DNA of 34,418 nucleotides from contig CAIMMO010000250.1 of assembly GCA_903842595.1 (NCBI GenBank), positions 1 through 34,418 on the forward strand, in the 5' to 3' direction. A program made the translations under genes and the position numbers. Positions 1 through 8,392 of this stretch are shown piece by piece. This stretch comes from an uncultured Alphaproteobacteria bacterium. GTDB lineage: Bacteria; Pseudomonadota; Alphaproteobacteria; Caulobacterales; Hyphomonadaceae. Numbering within the stretch: position 1 is the first letter of the stretch; every line of letters starts with the position of its first letter. Under the pieces are notes generated by a model, which did not search any database, was not told where the DNA came from, and saw only the letters and a list, made by a program, of their open reading frames with translations.

Positions 1-265
1 CCATGGCGAATGGCCCGCGCACACGGCGCCCAAGGACCGCGTCGCCTACGACATGCCCACCATCGTGAAATGGCTCGAGGTCTTCACGAAACGCTTCTTC
101 CTCACAAGCCAGTTCAAGCGCTCGGCGGTTCCCAACGGCCCAAAAGTCACGTCCGGCGGCGCCCTATCGCCCCGCGGCGATTGGCGGATGCCATCGGATT
201 CCAGTGCTGCGCCATGGCTGGACGACATCGCCCGCCTCAAGGCGCAGCTGGGCCTCAAGGCCTGA
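1..265 (+). CDS. nadE: Glutamine-dependent NAD+ synthetase, C-terminal end (partial)
   Basis: Only the last ~87 codons are present; the gene begins before the window, and the reading frame is open from base 2. The visible tail carries [20 protein letters not shown] and [15 protein letters not shown], which I recognise as the C-terminal signature of the long, glutaminase-fused NAD+ synthetase (the mycobacterial-type enzyme of roughly 680 residues). In that family the enzyme amidates deamido-NAD+ to NAD+ in the cytoplasm using ATP and glutamine-derived ammonia. The frame ends at TGA 263-265. No clear terminator follows before the tRNA-Arg 51 bases downstream. The glutaminase half lies outside the window, so its presence is inferred from the tail type only. 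Confidence 0.85.
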   Translation, partial: HGEWPAHTAPKDRVAYDMPTIVKWLEVFTKRFFLTSQFKRSAVPNGPKVTSGGALSPRGDWRMPSDSSAAPWLDDIARLKAQLGLKA

Positions 266-316
266 CAGCCGCAAATCTTGCCTTTTGCCTCGGGGTGATC
301 CATGAGGAACCCCATT

Positions 317-393
<77 letters not shown>

Positions 394-424
394 GCTTTCC
401 CGCTTTCGTTTCGCAGGCTCCCGC

Positions 425-1339
425 ATGAAACCTTGGGTGCGATGGTCTGCTTCTGTCGTGCTTGCGGCGGCTGCTGTCATGGTCGTCGCCTGCAGTCGCG
501 AAGCAGCAGGTCCAGAACCCAAGCCGCCGGCGAAGCCCGCCCTTTGGCGCGTGGCGGACGCAGACACCACCGTCTACCTGTTCGGCTCCATTCACATGCT
601 GCCCCCCGGCGCCAGCTGGCGGTCTGACCCGGTCGATCGCGCGCTGGCGGAATCATCCACTGTTTATTTCGAGGCTGACGTCGTGGGCGACCCTGCCGGC
701 ATGGCCGGACTGGTCGAGAGACTGGGGCGACTGCCGCCGCCCCAGACGCTCTCTCAACAGCTTTCGCCAGATCAATCACTGGCGCTGGGCGCTGTCGCTG
801 CCCGGCTCGGCCTGTCGCGATCCGCACTGGACACGATGCAGCCCTGGTACGCCGCCGTCGTAATCTCTGACGCTGCCATTCGCGCGGCCGGTTACGGGTC
901 GGCAGACGGCGTCGACACACAGCTCAGACAGGCTGCAACAGGCGCCGGCAAGCAGTTGCGCTTTCTGGAAACCGTCGAGCAGCAGCTGTCCGCTCTGGCA
1001 GGCCTGCCTGCCGACGTCCAACTGGCCTATCTTGGCCTGACGCTCGATGAGGCTGGCGAGGTAGAGCCCCTTCTGGCCAGCATGGTCGCGGCTTGGCGGA
1101 GCGGCGATGTCGAAACGCTGGCGCGCGTGCTGATCGAGCAGGACATGGCGCGCCTGCCCGCACTGGAAGAAGCGCTGCTGACACGCCGCAATGCGGACTG
1201 GAGCAACAGAATCGATGCACTGCTCGATGCGGAACCGGGCGCGATCTTCATGACGGTTGGCGCGGCCCATCTCTCTGGCGATGCGAGCGTGCTGGAAGAC
1301 CTCCTCGCTCATGGCCGGGTCGCCGAACGCCTTCAGTAA
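425..1339 (+). CDS. TraB/GumN-family lipoprotein
   Basis: The product is 304 residues. It begins with a lipoprotein signal: hydrophobic stretch ~9-21 and lipobox VVAC with Cys23. The TraB/GumN fold is supported by the N-terminal [10 protein letters not shown] motif (GSIH at 54-57) and a C-terminal GAAHLSGD motif, the two conserved histidine-containing blocks of the family. Members are thought to be envelope-associated and relate to erythromycin-esterase/Tiki-type hydrolases; the substrate of this one is unknown. The ATG at 425 was chosen because the frame continues upstream through the tRNA-Arg gene, which cannot be coding, and because it gives a proper signal peptide. The Shine-Dalgarno sequence is poor. 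The gene stands alone between the tRNA and a ~300-base gap. Confidence 0.8.
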   Translation: MKPWVRWSASVVLAAAAVMVVACSREAAGPEPKPPAKPALWRVADADTTVYLFGSIHMLPPGASWRSDPVDRALAESSTVYFEADVVGDPAGMAGLVERLGRLPPPQTLSQQLSPDQSLALGAVAARLGLSRSALDTMQPWYAAVVISDAAIRAAGYGSADGVDTQLRQAATGAGKQLRFLETVEQQLSALAGLPADVQLAYLGLTLDEAGEVEPLLASMVAAWRSGDVETLARVLIEQDMARLPALEEALLTRRNADWSNRIDALLDAEPGAIFMTVGAAHLSGDASVLEDLLAHGRVAERLQ

Positions 1340-1636
1340 GCTGAAGCAGGCGCACAGCAGGCGTGGCGGTATCGCACACGGATCCCATGGAACGTGTCAC
1401 GCTAGGTGCGGTCTGCCCGTCTAGACGAGTAAACCTCTCGCGCAGCGAACGAATTGCAGCACTTCTCGAAGCCGACCACCGGAACTGGACACTGCCCGCA
1501 TGATACCGCTGATGCGCCCTCTGATGGACCATCGCGAAGTCGATGCGGCCGCGCGCGCCTGGGGAAGGATTTGGCGCAGGCGCCTCGACAGCTTCGGTCG
1601 CCGATGATGTGGTCCTTCCTCGTGATGGAGGGATCG
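1340..1636. other. Intergenic stretch with no recognised gene
   Basis: About 300 bases lie between the TraB-like gene and the amidase. The amidase frame stays open back to 1454, but that extension has no protein-like composition, no ribosome binding site and would bury the lipoprotein signal, so I treat it as untranslated. I see no RNA gene, strong hairpin or convincing promoter here. The only clear signal is the GGAGGG at 1627-1632 serving the amidase start. Confidence 0.5.
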
Positions 1637-3223
1637 ATGCAAAAATTGCTTCTAGCTGCGACGGGCGCACTTTTCACAACAGCGTGTCAGCCGGCGCCCA
1701 CCCCGCCCGCGCCTGTAGGATTTGAGTCTCTGGTCGTCGTGCCGCGCACGATGCAGGAGATTGCCGCAGACATCCGCGACAAGAAGACGACGTCGGCCGT
1801 CGTGACGCAGGCCTTCCTCGACCGCATCGCCGCAGTGGACGATGCGGGACCTATGCTGAATGCCGTGCTGGCGATCAATCCCGACGCGCTCGCCGAGGCG
1901 AAGGCGCTTGATGCAGCGTTGGCGAATGGCCAGGCGCCCGGGCCGCTGCATGGCGTGCCGATCCTGCTGAAGGACAATATCGAAACCGCAGGAAAGCTGG
2001 CGACGACGGCGGGATCGCTGGCGCTGCTGGAGAATGTCACCGGCCGCGATTCGCCGCTGGTCGCCCGGCTCAAAGCCGCTGGCGCGGTCATCCTCGGCAA
2101 GACCAATCTCAGCGAGTGGGCCAATTTCCGTTCCAACAACTCGACATCCGGCTGGAGCGCCGTTGGCGGCCAGACCCGTAACCCGCATGTACTCGACCGC
2201 AATCCCTGCGGCTCGTCTTCGGGATCCGGCTCCGCCATGGCTGCCGGCCTCGCTGCCGGGACGATTGGCACGGAGACCGACGGATCAATCGTCTGCCCCG
2301 CCTCCGCCAATGGGGTTGTTGGCCTGAAACCGACAGTGGGCCTCGTGCCTCGCACCTTCATCGTGCCGATCAGCGCGACACAGGACACGGCGGGACCAAT
2401 TACGCTGTCAGTCGCCGACGCCGCCCTGATGCTCACCGTGATCGCCGGATCGGATCCCAGCGATCCCGCCACCGCGGAAGCTGACACGCGCAAGCAGGAT
2501 TATACGAAGGCCCTCGATCCCAACGCACTGCAGGGCAAGCGGATCGGCGTCGCGCGCTTTCTTGCGGGCTATCACGGCCCGACCGACGCCGCCTTCGAGC
2601 AGGCGCTATCTGAACTCAGGGCAGGCGGCGCGGAACTCGTCGACATCGAAGCGTTTCCAGCGCAGAGCCAGATGTCGGCTGCCGAATTCGCCATCCTGCT
2701 GGCCGAATTCAAGGACGGGCTGAACGCCTATCTCGCCTCGACGCCAGCCGACAAGGTGAAAACACGCACGCTGGACGACCTGATCGCCTTCAATACCGCA
2801 ACGCCGGCCGAGCTTGAGTTCTTCGACCAGTCCCTGCTTGAGGAAGCCGCCAGGGCCCCCGCCCTCACCGAGCAATCCTATCTCGACGCCAAGGCGACCG
2901 CCGCCCGCCTCGCCGGCAAGGAAGGCATCGACAAGCTGCTCGCCGACCAGAGCCTCATCGCGATCGTCGCCCCGACGGGCGGCCCGGCCTGGACGACCGA
3001 CCTCATAACCGGCGATCGCTTCCTCGGCTCGTCGTCGGCGCTTGCCGCCGTGGCCGGCTATCCGCATATCACCGTGCCGATGGGCGATGTCCGCGATCTG
3101 CCGGTGGGAGTCTCCTTCTTTGGTCCCGCCTGGTCGGAATCCACGCTCATTGGGCTCGCCTACGCCTTTGAGCAGCGCACCAATGCACGCAAGTCTCCGG
3201 AATTCCTTCCCCGATCGCCGTGA
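1637..3223 (+). CDS. Amidase-signature family lipoprotein
   Basis: The product is 528 residues. A lipobox (TTAC, Cys17) follows a short hydrophobic leader, so the enzyme is probably anchored in the envelope facing the periplasm. It has the amidase-signature Ser-cisSer-Lys triad: Lys112 in ILLKDN, Ser193 in GSSSGSGSA and nucleophile Ser217 in TETDGSI. The 24-residue spacing of the two serines matches known members. This family hydrolyses amide bonds; the GatA-like middle does not mean a tRNA amidotransferase because gatB and gatC are absent and the protein is exported. The start is fixed by GGAGGG at 1627-1632, four bases before ATG 1637; an in-frame ATG at 1625 lies within the ribosome site. 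The substrate is unknown; peptide amides are a possibility. Confidence 0.85.
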   Translation: MQKLLLAATGALFTTACQPAPTPPAPVGFESLVVVPRTMQEIAADIRDKKTTSAVVTQAFLDRIAAVDDAGPMLNAVLAINPDALAEAKALDAALANGQAPGPLHGVPILLKDNIETAGKLATTAGSLALLENVTGRDSPLVARLKAAGAVILGKTNLSEWANFRSNNSTSGWSAVGGQTRNPHVLDRNPCGSSSGSGSAMAAGLAAGTIGTETDGSIVCPASANGVVGLKPTVGLVPRTFIVPISATQDTAGPITLSVADAALMLTVIAGSDPSDPATAEADTRKQDYTKALDPNALQGKRIGVARFLAGYHGPTDAAFEQALSELRAGGAELVDIEAFPAQSQMSAAEFAILLAEFKDGLNAYLASTPADKVKTRTLDDLIAFNTATPAELEFFDQSLLEEAARAPALTEQSYLDAKATAARLAGKEGIDKLLADQSLIAIVAPTGGPAWTTDLITGDRFLGSSSALAAVAGYPHITVPMGDVRDLPVGVSFFGPAWSESTLIGLAYAFEQRTNARKSPEFLPRSP

Positions 3224-3284
3224 TGGAACCCGGATACAATCCGGGAGTACAGTGTTTCGGGAAAGCCGTGACGGAGGGACGACC

Positions 3285-3659
3285 GTGAAACATGCCTTTG
3301 CAGCTCTGGCGCTCATCTCCACTGCGGCCTGTACGAGCCTCCCCACAATGCCCGGCATGGAGCCGTCCGCTTTCTCGGAGGAAGCGATGTCAGGGTCGCG
3401 CTATCGTATTGCCTATGTCGCGCCCGAGGGCGCAACGACCCGGCAGGTCAGCGATCGCGTGATGGCGCGCGCTGCGCAGGTCACGCTCGACCAGGGGCAG
3501 GCGTGGTTTGAGATCGCCAACAAGGTCGACGGCAAGATGGATGGCAGGACGACCCAGACGCTTATCATCGTCATGGGCAAGGGCGACACGCTGGCAGGCG
3601 GACCGCGCCAGTATGACGCTAAGGCAACCCTCGCTTCATTGCGCGACAAGATCAGCTGA
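3285..3659 (+). CDS. Small lipoprotein, CC0125/CC1285-like
   Basis: The product is 124 residues with a GTG start preceded by GGAGGG (3273-3278). A lipoprotein signal ends at TAAC, Cys16. The mature part has the pattern YRIAYVAPEG, then RVMARAAQVTLDQG and WFEI, and an acidic/glycine turn before a basic tail. This resembles the small Caulobacterales lipoproteins known as CC0125/CC1285; that assignment is from memory. No catalytic motif is visible. It follows the amidase by 61 bases on the same strand and could be cotranscribed. Role unknown, probably outer-membrane associated. Confidence 0.65.
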   Translation: MKHAFAALALISTAACTSLPTMPGMEPSAFSEEAMSGSRYRIAYVAPEGATTRQVSDRVMARAAQVTLDQGQAWFEIANKVDGKMDGRTTQTLIIVMGKGDTLAGGPRQYDAKATLASLRDKIS

Positions 3660-3878
3660 AAACTTGCGGCAGGCTCCGGACTGAATGCAGCGCCAGGACG
3701 TTGAGTCCCTGGGCTTTGAGCCCGATCAGACGGGGCCGAAAACATTCACCGGCTGATCACGGGGCTTTGTGCCGCATGTGGCATGCCATGGCTTCGCAGT
3801 GGCAGTCGGATTGGGCTAAAGCCCTTTGACCGGATCGGCGCGAAACGCCGGCGACATGCCTTTACGGGGAGTGTTCCA

Positions 3879-4700
3879 ATGACAGCCTTGAAGTCCACGC
3901 TGCTTGCAACCGCCGCGCTTATGGCCCTTGGCGCCTGCACGACGGTGGCGGATCCCGCTGGCGCGGGCACGAACGTGACGGCTCCCCCGGCGAAAGGCGC
4001 GCTCACCTCGGCTATGGACGCCGCTGGCGGCGAGGCGGCCCTGGCCAAGGTCAAGGAACTCTACTGGACCGGAACGGCCACGGTGACCGCGGCTGGCAAG
4101 ACGAGCAAGCAGGAGGTCATCACGGTCGTGCGCCCGGATGGACAATGGGCGCGTACATCGAGCTGGGCCTCGGGCGCCGCATCCAAGACGTCGCGCACGC
4201 TGCAGGTCGAACGCGGCAAGGCCTGGGATGTGAACCGCCAGGCCTGGAACCCCCTGCCCGAAGCGCAGTCAACCAATGAAAACCAGCAATATGGCCTCTA
4301 CAGTTTCATGCTTCTGACCCCGCTGAAGGCCGCCGGCGCGAAGACTGACGAACAGCCCGCAGCCGCCGACGGCACGCGCATTGTCAAGGCCCAGCTCGCC
4401 ACCGGCCAGGCGGCTGACCTGAAGGTCGATGCAGCAGGCAAGCTGGTCGGCGCCATGATGACGGTGCGCGATCCGGCCGGCGGCGCGGATATCGCCCAGA
4501 CCGTCGCCTTCTCTGGGGAGGTCGAGAGCAACGGCGTGAAATGGCCGAAGCGGATCACGGTCACGCAGAACGGCGCGCCGGTCTACGATCTCGAGATCGC
4601 GACATTCGAAGCCGCCCCCGCCCACACGCCGCGTCCGATGACCCAGTCGATGCAGTATGAGGCTGGCCAGAACAATGCGGGCGACGAGAACGCTGGCTGA
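3879..4700 (+). CDS. Lipoprotein with LolA/LolB-like beta-sheet character
   Basis: The product is 273 residues. The ATG is preceded by GGGGAG (3866-3871) at seven bases. The lipobox is LGAC with Cys20. The mature protein is rich in alternating hydrophobic beta-strand segments (for example ELYWTGTATVT and KWPKRITVTQNG) and ends in a low-complexity Asn/Gly/Glu tail. The pattern, including conversion of a measured state to per-strand values and the late WPKRI segment, recalls outer-membrane lipoprotein-sorting-like (LolA-fold) periplasmic proteins, but I cannot name a family with certainty. It is separated by 219 bases from the preceding lipoprotein; two short GGGCT...AGCCC-type hairpins (3711-3723 and 3813-3824) lie in that gap. 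Confidence 0.65.
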   Translation: MTALKSTLLATAALMALGACTTVADPAGAGTNVTAPPAKGALTSAMDAAGGEAALAKVKELYWTGTATVTAAGKTSKQEVITVVRPDGQWARTSSWASGAASKTSRTLQVERGKAWDVNRQAWNPLPEAQSTNENQQYGLYSFMLLTPLKAAGAKTDEQPAAADGTRIVKAQLATGQAADLKVDAAGKLVGAMMTVRDPAGGADIAQTVAFSGEVESNGVKWPKRITVTQNGAPVYDLEIATFEAAPAHTPRPMTQSMQYEAGQNNAGDENAG

Positions 4701-4778
4701 TCCTCCTGCCTCCTTGTCACCCTTTGCCCTGAAGGCGGCTTCCGGCTAGGCTTCGCACAAGCCTGCCGGAGTTCGCCG

Positions 4779-5972
4779 ATGTTCCAGCATTTCTTCCATG
4801 AGCTGCGCGCCGCCAAGGTGCCGGTCACGCTCAAGGAATTCCTCACACTGCTCGAAGCCATGGACAAGGGCGTTGTCGGCGGCGACGGCGGCAACGAGGT
4901 GATGGACTTCTACTACCTCTCCCGCGCAGCCCTAGTGAAGGATGAAAAGCATCTCGATCGCTTCGACAAGGTGTTCGGCCACGTCTTCAAGGGACTCGAC
5001 TCATTCTCTGAAGGCGTCGACGCCCACCAGTTTCCAGACGAGTGGCTGAAGAAGCTCTCCGAGAAATACCTTTCCGAAGAAGAGAAGAAGCAGATCGAGG
5101 CCATGGGCGGCTGGGACAAGCTCATGGAGACGCTGAAGCAGCGGATGGAAGAACAGAAGAAGCGCCACGAGGGCGGCAACAAGATGATCGGCACCGCCGG
5201 CACCTCGCCCTATGGGGCTCACGGCTACAATCCCGAGGGCGTCCGGATCGGCCAGGACAAGTCGCGCCACCAGCGCGCGGTGAAGGTGTGGGACAAGCGC
5301 GAGTTCAAGAACCTGGACGACTCGGTTGAGATCGGCACCCGCAATCTGAAAGTCGCGCTGCGTCGCCTGCGCAAATGGGCGCGCGACGGCGCTGAGGAAG
5401 AACTCGATCTCGACGGCACGATCCGGAAGACGGCGAAGGAAGGCTATATCGACATCGTCATGCGGCCAGAGCGGCGCAATGCTGTGAAGGTCGTGATGTT
5501 CCTCGACATTGGCGGCTCGATGGATCCGCACGTGAAGGCCTGCGAGGAGCTGTTCTCCGCGGCACGCACGGAATTCAAGAATCTTGAATTCTTCTATTTC
5601 CACAATTGCATCTACGAAGGCGTTTGGAAGGACAACCGACGCCGTGGCGTCTCCAAGATTCCCACATGGGATGTGCTTCACAAGTTTCCCGCCGACTACA
5701 AGGTCATCATCGTGGGCGACGCTGCGATGAGCCCCTACGAGATCACATATCCAGGCGGCTCGGTGGAGCACTGGAATGAAGAGCCGGGCGCGATCTGGCT
5801 GCAGCGTTTCGTCGACATCTATCCGCATCTTGTCTGGCTTAACCCCACCCATCCCTCGGGCTGGGAGTATTCCGGCTCGACCGACCTGATCCGCCAGATC
5901 ATCGGCGGGCATCGGATGTTCCCGATGACGGTAAAGGGCGTGGAAGAGGCCACGCGCGAACTCGGGCGCTAG
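4779..5972 (+). CDS. VWA-domain CoxE-like protein
   Basis: The product is 397 residues. It starts at ATG 4779 with GGAG at 4768-4771. The N-terminal ~100 residues are helical; a charged linker (~100-135) follows, and a von Willebrand A domain begins near residue 235. The metal-site motif is MFLDIGGSMDPHV: Asp243 and Ser247 are present but Gly245 replaces the first serine of the usual DxSxS. I recall the same DxGGSM form in related bacterial proteins. CoxE-like VWA proteins usually work with a MoxR-type AAA+ ATPase to insert metals or mature complexes; no such ATPase gene is next to it here. The protein is predicted cytoplasmic (no signal peptide). Confidence 0.8.
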   Translation: MFQHFFHELRAAKVPVTLKEFLTLLEAMDKGVVGGDGGNEVMDFYYLSRAALVKDEKHLDRFDKVFGHVFKGLDSFSEGVDAHQFPDEWLKKLSEKYLSEEEKKQIEAMGGWDKLMETLKQRMEEQKKRHEGGNKMIGTAGTSPYGAHGYNPEGVRIGQDKSRHQRAVKVWDKREFKNLDDSVEIGTRNLKVALRRLRKWARDGAEEELDLDGTIRKTAKEGYIDIVMRPERRNAVKVVMFLDIGGSMDPHVKACEELFSAARTEFKNLEFFYFHNCIYEGVWKDNRRRGVSKIPTWDVLHKFPADYKVIIVGDAAMSPYEITYPGGSVEHWNEEPGAIWLQRFVDIYPHLVWLNPTHPSGWEYSGSTDLIRQIIGGHRMFPMTVKGVEEATRELGR

Positions 5973-6267
5973 GTGGTTTCGTTCTCCGGCCGTCGCCTAG
6001 CGTAGGACAACTCCGGGCCAGCACCAGCCGCCTCTGGACACACGTTTTCGATCCCGATCCGGACTTGTGCGTCCGCCGCTTCCAGACCAGTGAAATACTG
6101 CACGCATCCATCCCGCACGGGGGCGGCCGATCGCCGTTCAACGGCGCGGGGTGGATGCAGGCGGGCGTGAAGAGCCTCTCGAACCAACGGGACCACGGCC
6201 CTACCTGGGGCTTGAACGACAGCATCCCAGGCGGATCACTCCGGCCTCAATGCGGACCCGAGGCGGC
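5973..6267. other. Gap with a strong hairpin; possible structured RNA
   Basis: The 295 bases between the convergent VWA and COQ9 genes hold no convincing gene. They do contain a 13-bp stem: 6104-6116 pairs with 6146-6158 with a single G-U pair. The 29-base interior can fold further (GGCG/CGCC at 6122-6125 with 6132-6135, or CCGT/ACGG at 6134-6137 with 6141-6144). There is no U-tract, so it is not a classic terminator. A short minus-strand frame (5969-6196) has some protein-like composition but weak third-position GC and no ribosome site. I cannot match the segment to 6S, SRP, tmRNA or RNase P RNA. Confidence 0.4.
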
Positions 6268-6912
6268 CTAGCTCCTGCGCTGGCCAAACACATCGAGAGG
6301 GTTGGGGAAGGTCGCAAAGGCGTCCCTCGCCTGCATCTTCAGCTTCTCGAACTGCATCACGTTCTCGATGCGGCGGTCGAGGAAGGCGTCGACCTCCGCC
6401 TCATCATCCGTGCCAAGCCAGGCAGTGATTGTGGAACCCAGCAAGGCCACGAGCGTCATCCGCTTGGTGTACCAGTTGTAGTCGGTCGACTTGTCGCCCA
6501 GCGCCGCCCATATCGCATCGGCTGCGGTCCAGAGGCCCTTGGGGCCGGTGAGCAGGTTGGCAGGCGAGGCGGCGGCGCGTTTCACTGCGGGCCTGTGGGC
6601 GTCTAGCGCGGCCAGCCAGCCCTTGACCCCCGCCCTGACCTTCTGACGGACCTTCTGGTTGTCGGCGGCAAGAACCCCATGCCCGGCGGCGCGGGCGGCG
6701 CGCTTGCCGAAGGCCTCCAGCACGTCAGACACGCCGTTGGGGGCGGCCAGAAACGCCTGGCCCACAGAGAGGCCCGCCTTTTCCCCCGCCCGGTCCAGGG
6801 CGGCACGGGTCCAGCCCATTTCCGGGGCGAGTTCCAGCATGGCGTCGAGCAGGCGATCGAGGAAAAGATCGCTGGGGGCGGCTTCAGTTTGGCAGGCTGA
6901 ATTGTCGTCCAT
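6268..6912 (-). CDS. COQ9-family ubiquinone biosynthesis protein
   Basis: The product is 214 residues, normal for bacterial COQ9. The hallmark segment [15 protein letters not shown] is at 140-154, and a TetR-like helical N-terminal half precedes it. COQ9 in eukaryotes binds lipids and helps COQ7 hydroxylate demethoxyubiquinone; bacterial homologues are presumed to help ubiquinone synthesis at the membrane. The C-terminal helix (residues ~180-205) fits the membrane-binding amphipathic helix of the family. It is divergent from rpsU, an arrangement I remember from other alphaproteobacteria. The ATG at 6910-6912 has only a weak ribosome site. The window's alternative oxidase would use the quinol this pathway supplies. 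Confidence 0.88.
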   Translation of the reverse strand: MDDNSACQTEAAPSDLFLDRLLDAMLELAPEMGWTRAALDRAGEKAGLSVGQAFLAAPNGVSDVLEAFGKRAARAAGHGVLAADNQKVRQKVRAGVKGWLAALDAHRPAVKRAAASPANLLTGPKGLWTAADAIWAALGDKSTDYNWYTKRMTLVALLGSTITAWLGTDDEAEVDAFLDRRIENVMQFEKLKMQARDAFATFPNPLDVFGQRRS

Positions 6913-7125
6913 GGAGCGAATTCCGAGGTTTTGGGGCAGTAGGCATGGCCAGATTCATATGGTATCGCACCGCCGCCTGCCCGTCATGGCCCAGTTCTGG
7001 GGCACACACGGATCGGCAAGAAATCACCCGTCGAGCGGGCCAGCGTTTCCCTAAAGGGAGCGTTCGCTGCCTTTTCGGCTTTTTTTGCGTTCTAGACCAA
7101 TTCCCCGGTGCCGGCCGGGAAACAG

Positions 7126-7143
7126 ATGGAGAGTTTCAAATAG
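7126..7143 (+). CDS. Five-codon leader ORF overlapping the rpsU start
   Basis: ATG GAG AGT TTC AAA TAG encodes MESFK. Its stop codon (7141-7143) overlaps the apparent AUA start of rpsU (7140-7142), a stop/start overlap typical of translational coupling. The rpsU Shine-Dalgarno sequence GGAGAG (7128-7133) lies inside it. Its own upstream ribosome site is weak, so real translation is uncertain; it may be a chance reading frame. Confidence 0.3.
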   Translation: MESFK

Positions 7144-7358
7144 TTCAGATCGTGGTCCGCGATAACAACGTCGATCAGGCGTTGAAGGCGCTCAAGAAGA
7201 AGATGCAGCGCGAAGGGCTCTTCCGCGAAATGAAGCGCCGCAACCATTTCGAGAAGCCGTCCGAGCGCAAGGCTCGTGAGAAGGCTGAAGCGGTGCGCCG
7301 TGCGCGCAAACTTGCCCGCAAGCGCGCCCAGCGTGAAGGCCTTCTGCCGAAAACCTAG
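7140..7358 (+). CDS. rpsU: 30S ribosomal protein S21 with apparent AUA start
   Basis: The frame encodes the alphaproteobacterial S21 sequence (V)[19 protein letters not shown], then [13 protein letters not shown] and a basic tail ending EGLLPKT, 72 residues, a normal length. S21 is a small-subunit protein at the platform near the anti-Shine-Dalgarno region and takes part in initiation. Family members start MVQI; here the matching codon is ATA (7140-7142) instead of ATG. GGAGAG at 7128-7133 sits six bases before it, ideal spacing. The next possible start, GTG at 7152, is 18 bases from that site and would delete VQI. The frame is open far upstream (to 6945), but that part is not protein-like. 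One G-to-A change or sequencing error at 7142 would also explain it. Confidence 0.9.
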   Translation: MVQIVVRDNNVDQALKALKKKMQREGLFREMKRRNHFEKPSERKAREKAEAVRRARKLARKRAQREGLLPKT

Positions 7359-7366
7359 GATCTGCT

Positions 7367-7447
7367 TGCCGGAGGTCTTCGAGCCGGCAACCTCGAATTC
7401 CGAGTTTTTGATCGGGCCGGGAACGCGATGTGCGTTTCCGGCCCGAT
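7367..7447 (+). terminator. Hairpins downstream of rpsU, probable terminator
   Basis: Directly after rpsU there is a 7-bp hairpin (7367-7373 with 7384-7390), then a short CTCG/CGAG stem followed by TTTTT (7392-7409). After these comes a 16-bp hairpin, 7411-7426 with 7432-7447, with one G-U pair and a five-base loop. The large stem has only a weak T-run after it (TGCGTTT), whereas the T5 tract follows the small stem. Together they probably end rpsU transcription; which hairpin acts is not clear. Confidence 0.6.
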
Positions 7448-7610
7448 TGCGTTTGGACCGATGCACACGCACCTGTGACGCGAGACATCGCGATGATGGT
7501 CGCGATTTCGGTCACCGAACGGCAAGGGCTTGGTTCACACCAATCATGATGGGCATCCCATTGGCGCCGTAATTCCAGTTTCATCGCTCTTTCCGAAGCG
7601 GCCGGTCGTG

Positions 7611-8242
7611 ATGATCAGGCTGCGACGCGAGCGGCCTGTCGCCGCCGCGCCGGGAGTGCCGCGCAGAGAGACCTGGCAATCGTTCGACGCCGCGTCCGTC
7701 GCGCTACTGCCCACGGTCAGGGCCTATGCATGACGGCCCGCCAAATCCAACGCAGATCACATTGCCCGGGGCGCGATCCTGCGCGCACGGGCGGCGCGCA
7801 GCTCCTACACGCCCGGGACGAATCTGAAGGCGTGGCTGCTGACCATCCTGCACAATCACTTCTATTCGGAAGCGCGCCGCAACGGGCGAACCGGGACAAG
7901 GGGGCCGACATAGTCGGGAACATCCTCGTCTTCCACGACGATCCCGCCTCACACGAGGAGCTTCGCGAGGTGTTGGAAGCGTTTATGCTGTTGCCCGAAG
8001 GTGAACGCGAGATCCTGATGCTGGCTGGCCCCGGAGGGCTGACCTATCAGGAAATGGCGGCGCGGTTCGCACGCGCGGACGGCACGATGAAGAGCTCGCT
8101 CCGTCGTGCACGCGCAAGCCTCGTGCACAGCCTGGCCGTGGTGAAGACGCGCCCGGGACGCAAACCGCAGGAACGATCCGCCGCTGCGCGCCGGATCGGG
8201 ATCTCAGATCGACGTGGCTGCGAACCAGACCGCCCAGCCTGA
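7611..8242 (+). pseudogene. Broken EcfG-like ECF sigma factor
   Basis: Pieces of one ECF sigma factor lie in two frames. Frame one (from ATG 7611) reads SFDAASVALLPTVRAYA, is stopped by TGA 7731-7733, then continues with region 2: AILRARAARSSYTPGTN, then LKAWLLTILHNHFYSEARR, ending at TAG 7911-7913. Region 4 follows in another frame: ELREVLEAFMLLPEGER, GGLTYQEMAARFA and TMKSSLRRARASL. This layout matches alphaproteobacterial general-stress (EcfG-type) or related ECF sigmas. The normally conserved DDLVQE of region 2 has become DHIARG, which argues for decay and not only sequencing error. No anti-sigma (NepR) or PhyR gene is nearby. The upstream bases 7448-7610 show no clear gene. Confidence 0.7.
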
Positions 8243-8392
8243 CCCAGCCAGCGCTACGACGAACAGGCCTGCCATCGCCACAAGGCTGGACCAGGCTTCC
8301 AGACCGCTGACGGTGGGCGCGCGCGGGCTGGCTTCGGCACCGAGGAAGAGCGTGGGCGAAATGCGGGTTGCGTTGTCCATGATGTATCTCAC
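8204..8392 (-). CDS. Small single-pass membrane peptide coupled to the response regulator
   Basis: The product is 62 residues. GTG 8390-8392 overlaps the TGA of the sigma-54 response regulator in a GTGA junction, which suggests translational coupling; an internal ATG at 8378-8380 is an alternative start giving 58 residues. The N-terminal half is polar. A hydrophobic segment near residues 33-60 (LVAMAGLFVVALAGSGWAVW) should form one membrane helix close to the C-terminus. I do not recognise a family. The 3' end overlaps the end of the decayed sigma factor on the other strand. It could be a membrane partner of the regulator; that is inference from the junction only. Confidence 0.5.
   Translation of the reverse strand: MRYIMDNATRISPTLFLGAEASPRAPTVSGLEAWSSLVAMAGLFVVALAGSGWAVWFAATSI

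Noticed and set aside
1454..1636. Upstream extension of the amidase
   Set aside because: No ribosome site, no protein-like sequence; GGAGGG before 1637 and the signal peptide fix the start.
5969..6196. Minus-strand frame in the gap before COQ9
   Set aside because: Weak third-position GC and no ribosome site; kept only as a remark in the gap entry.
7411..7453. GGAAC-type stress promoter near the rpsU terminator
   Set aside because: GGAAC is part of the hairpin stem and no CGTT follows at 16-17 bases.
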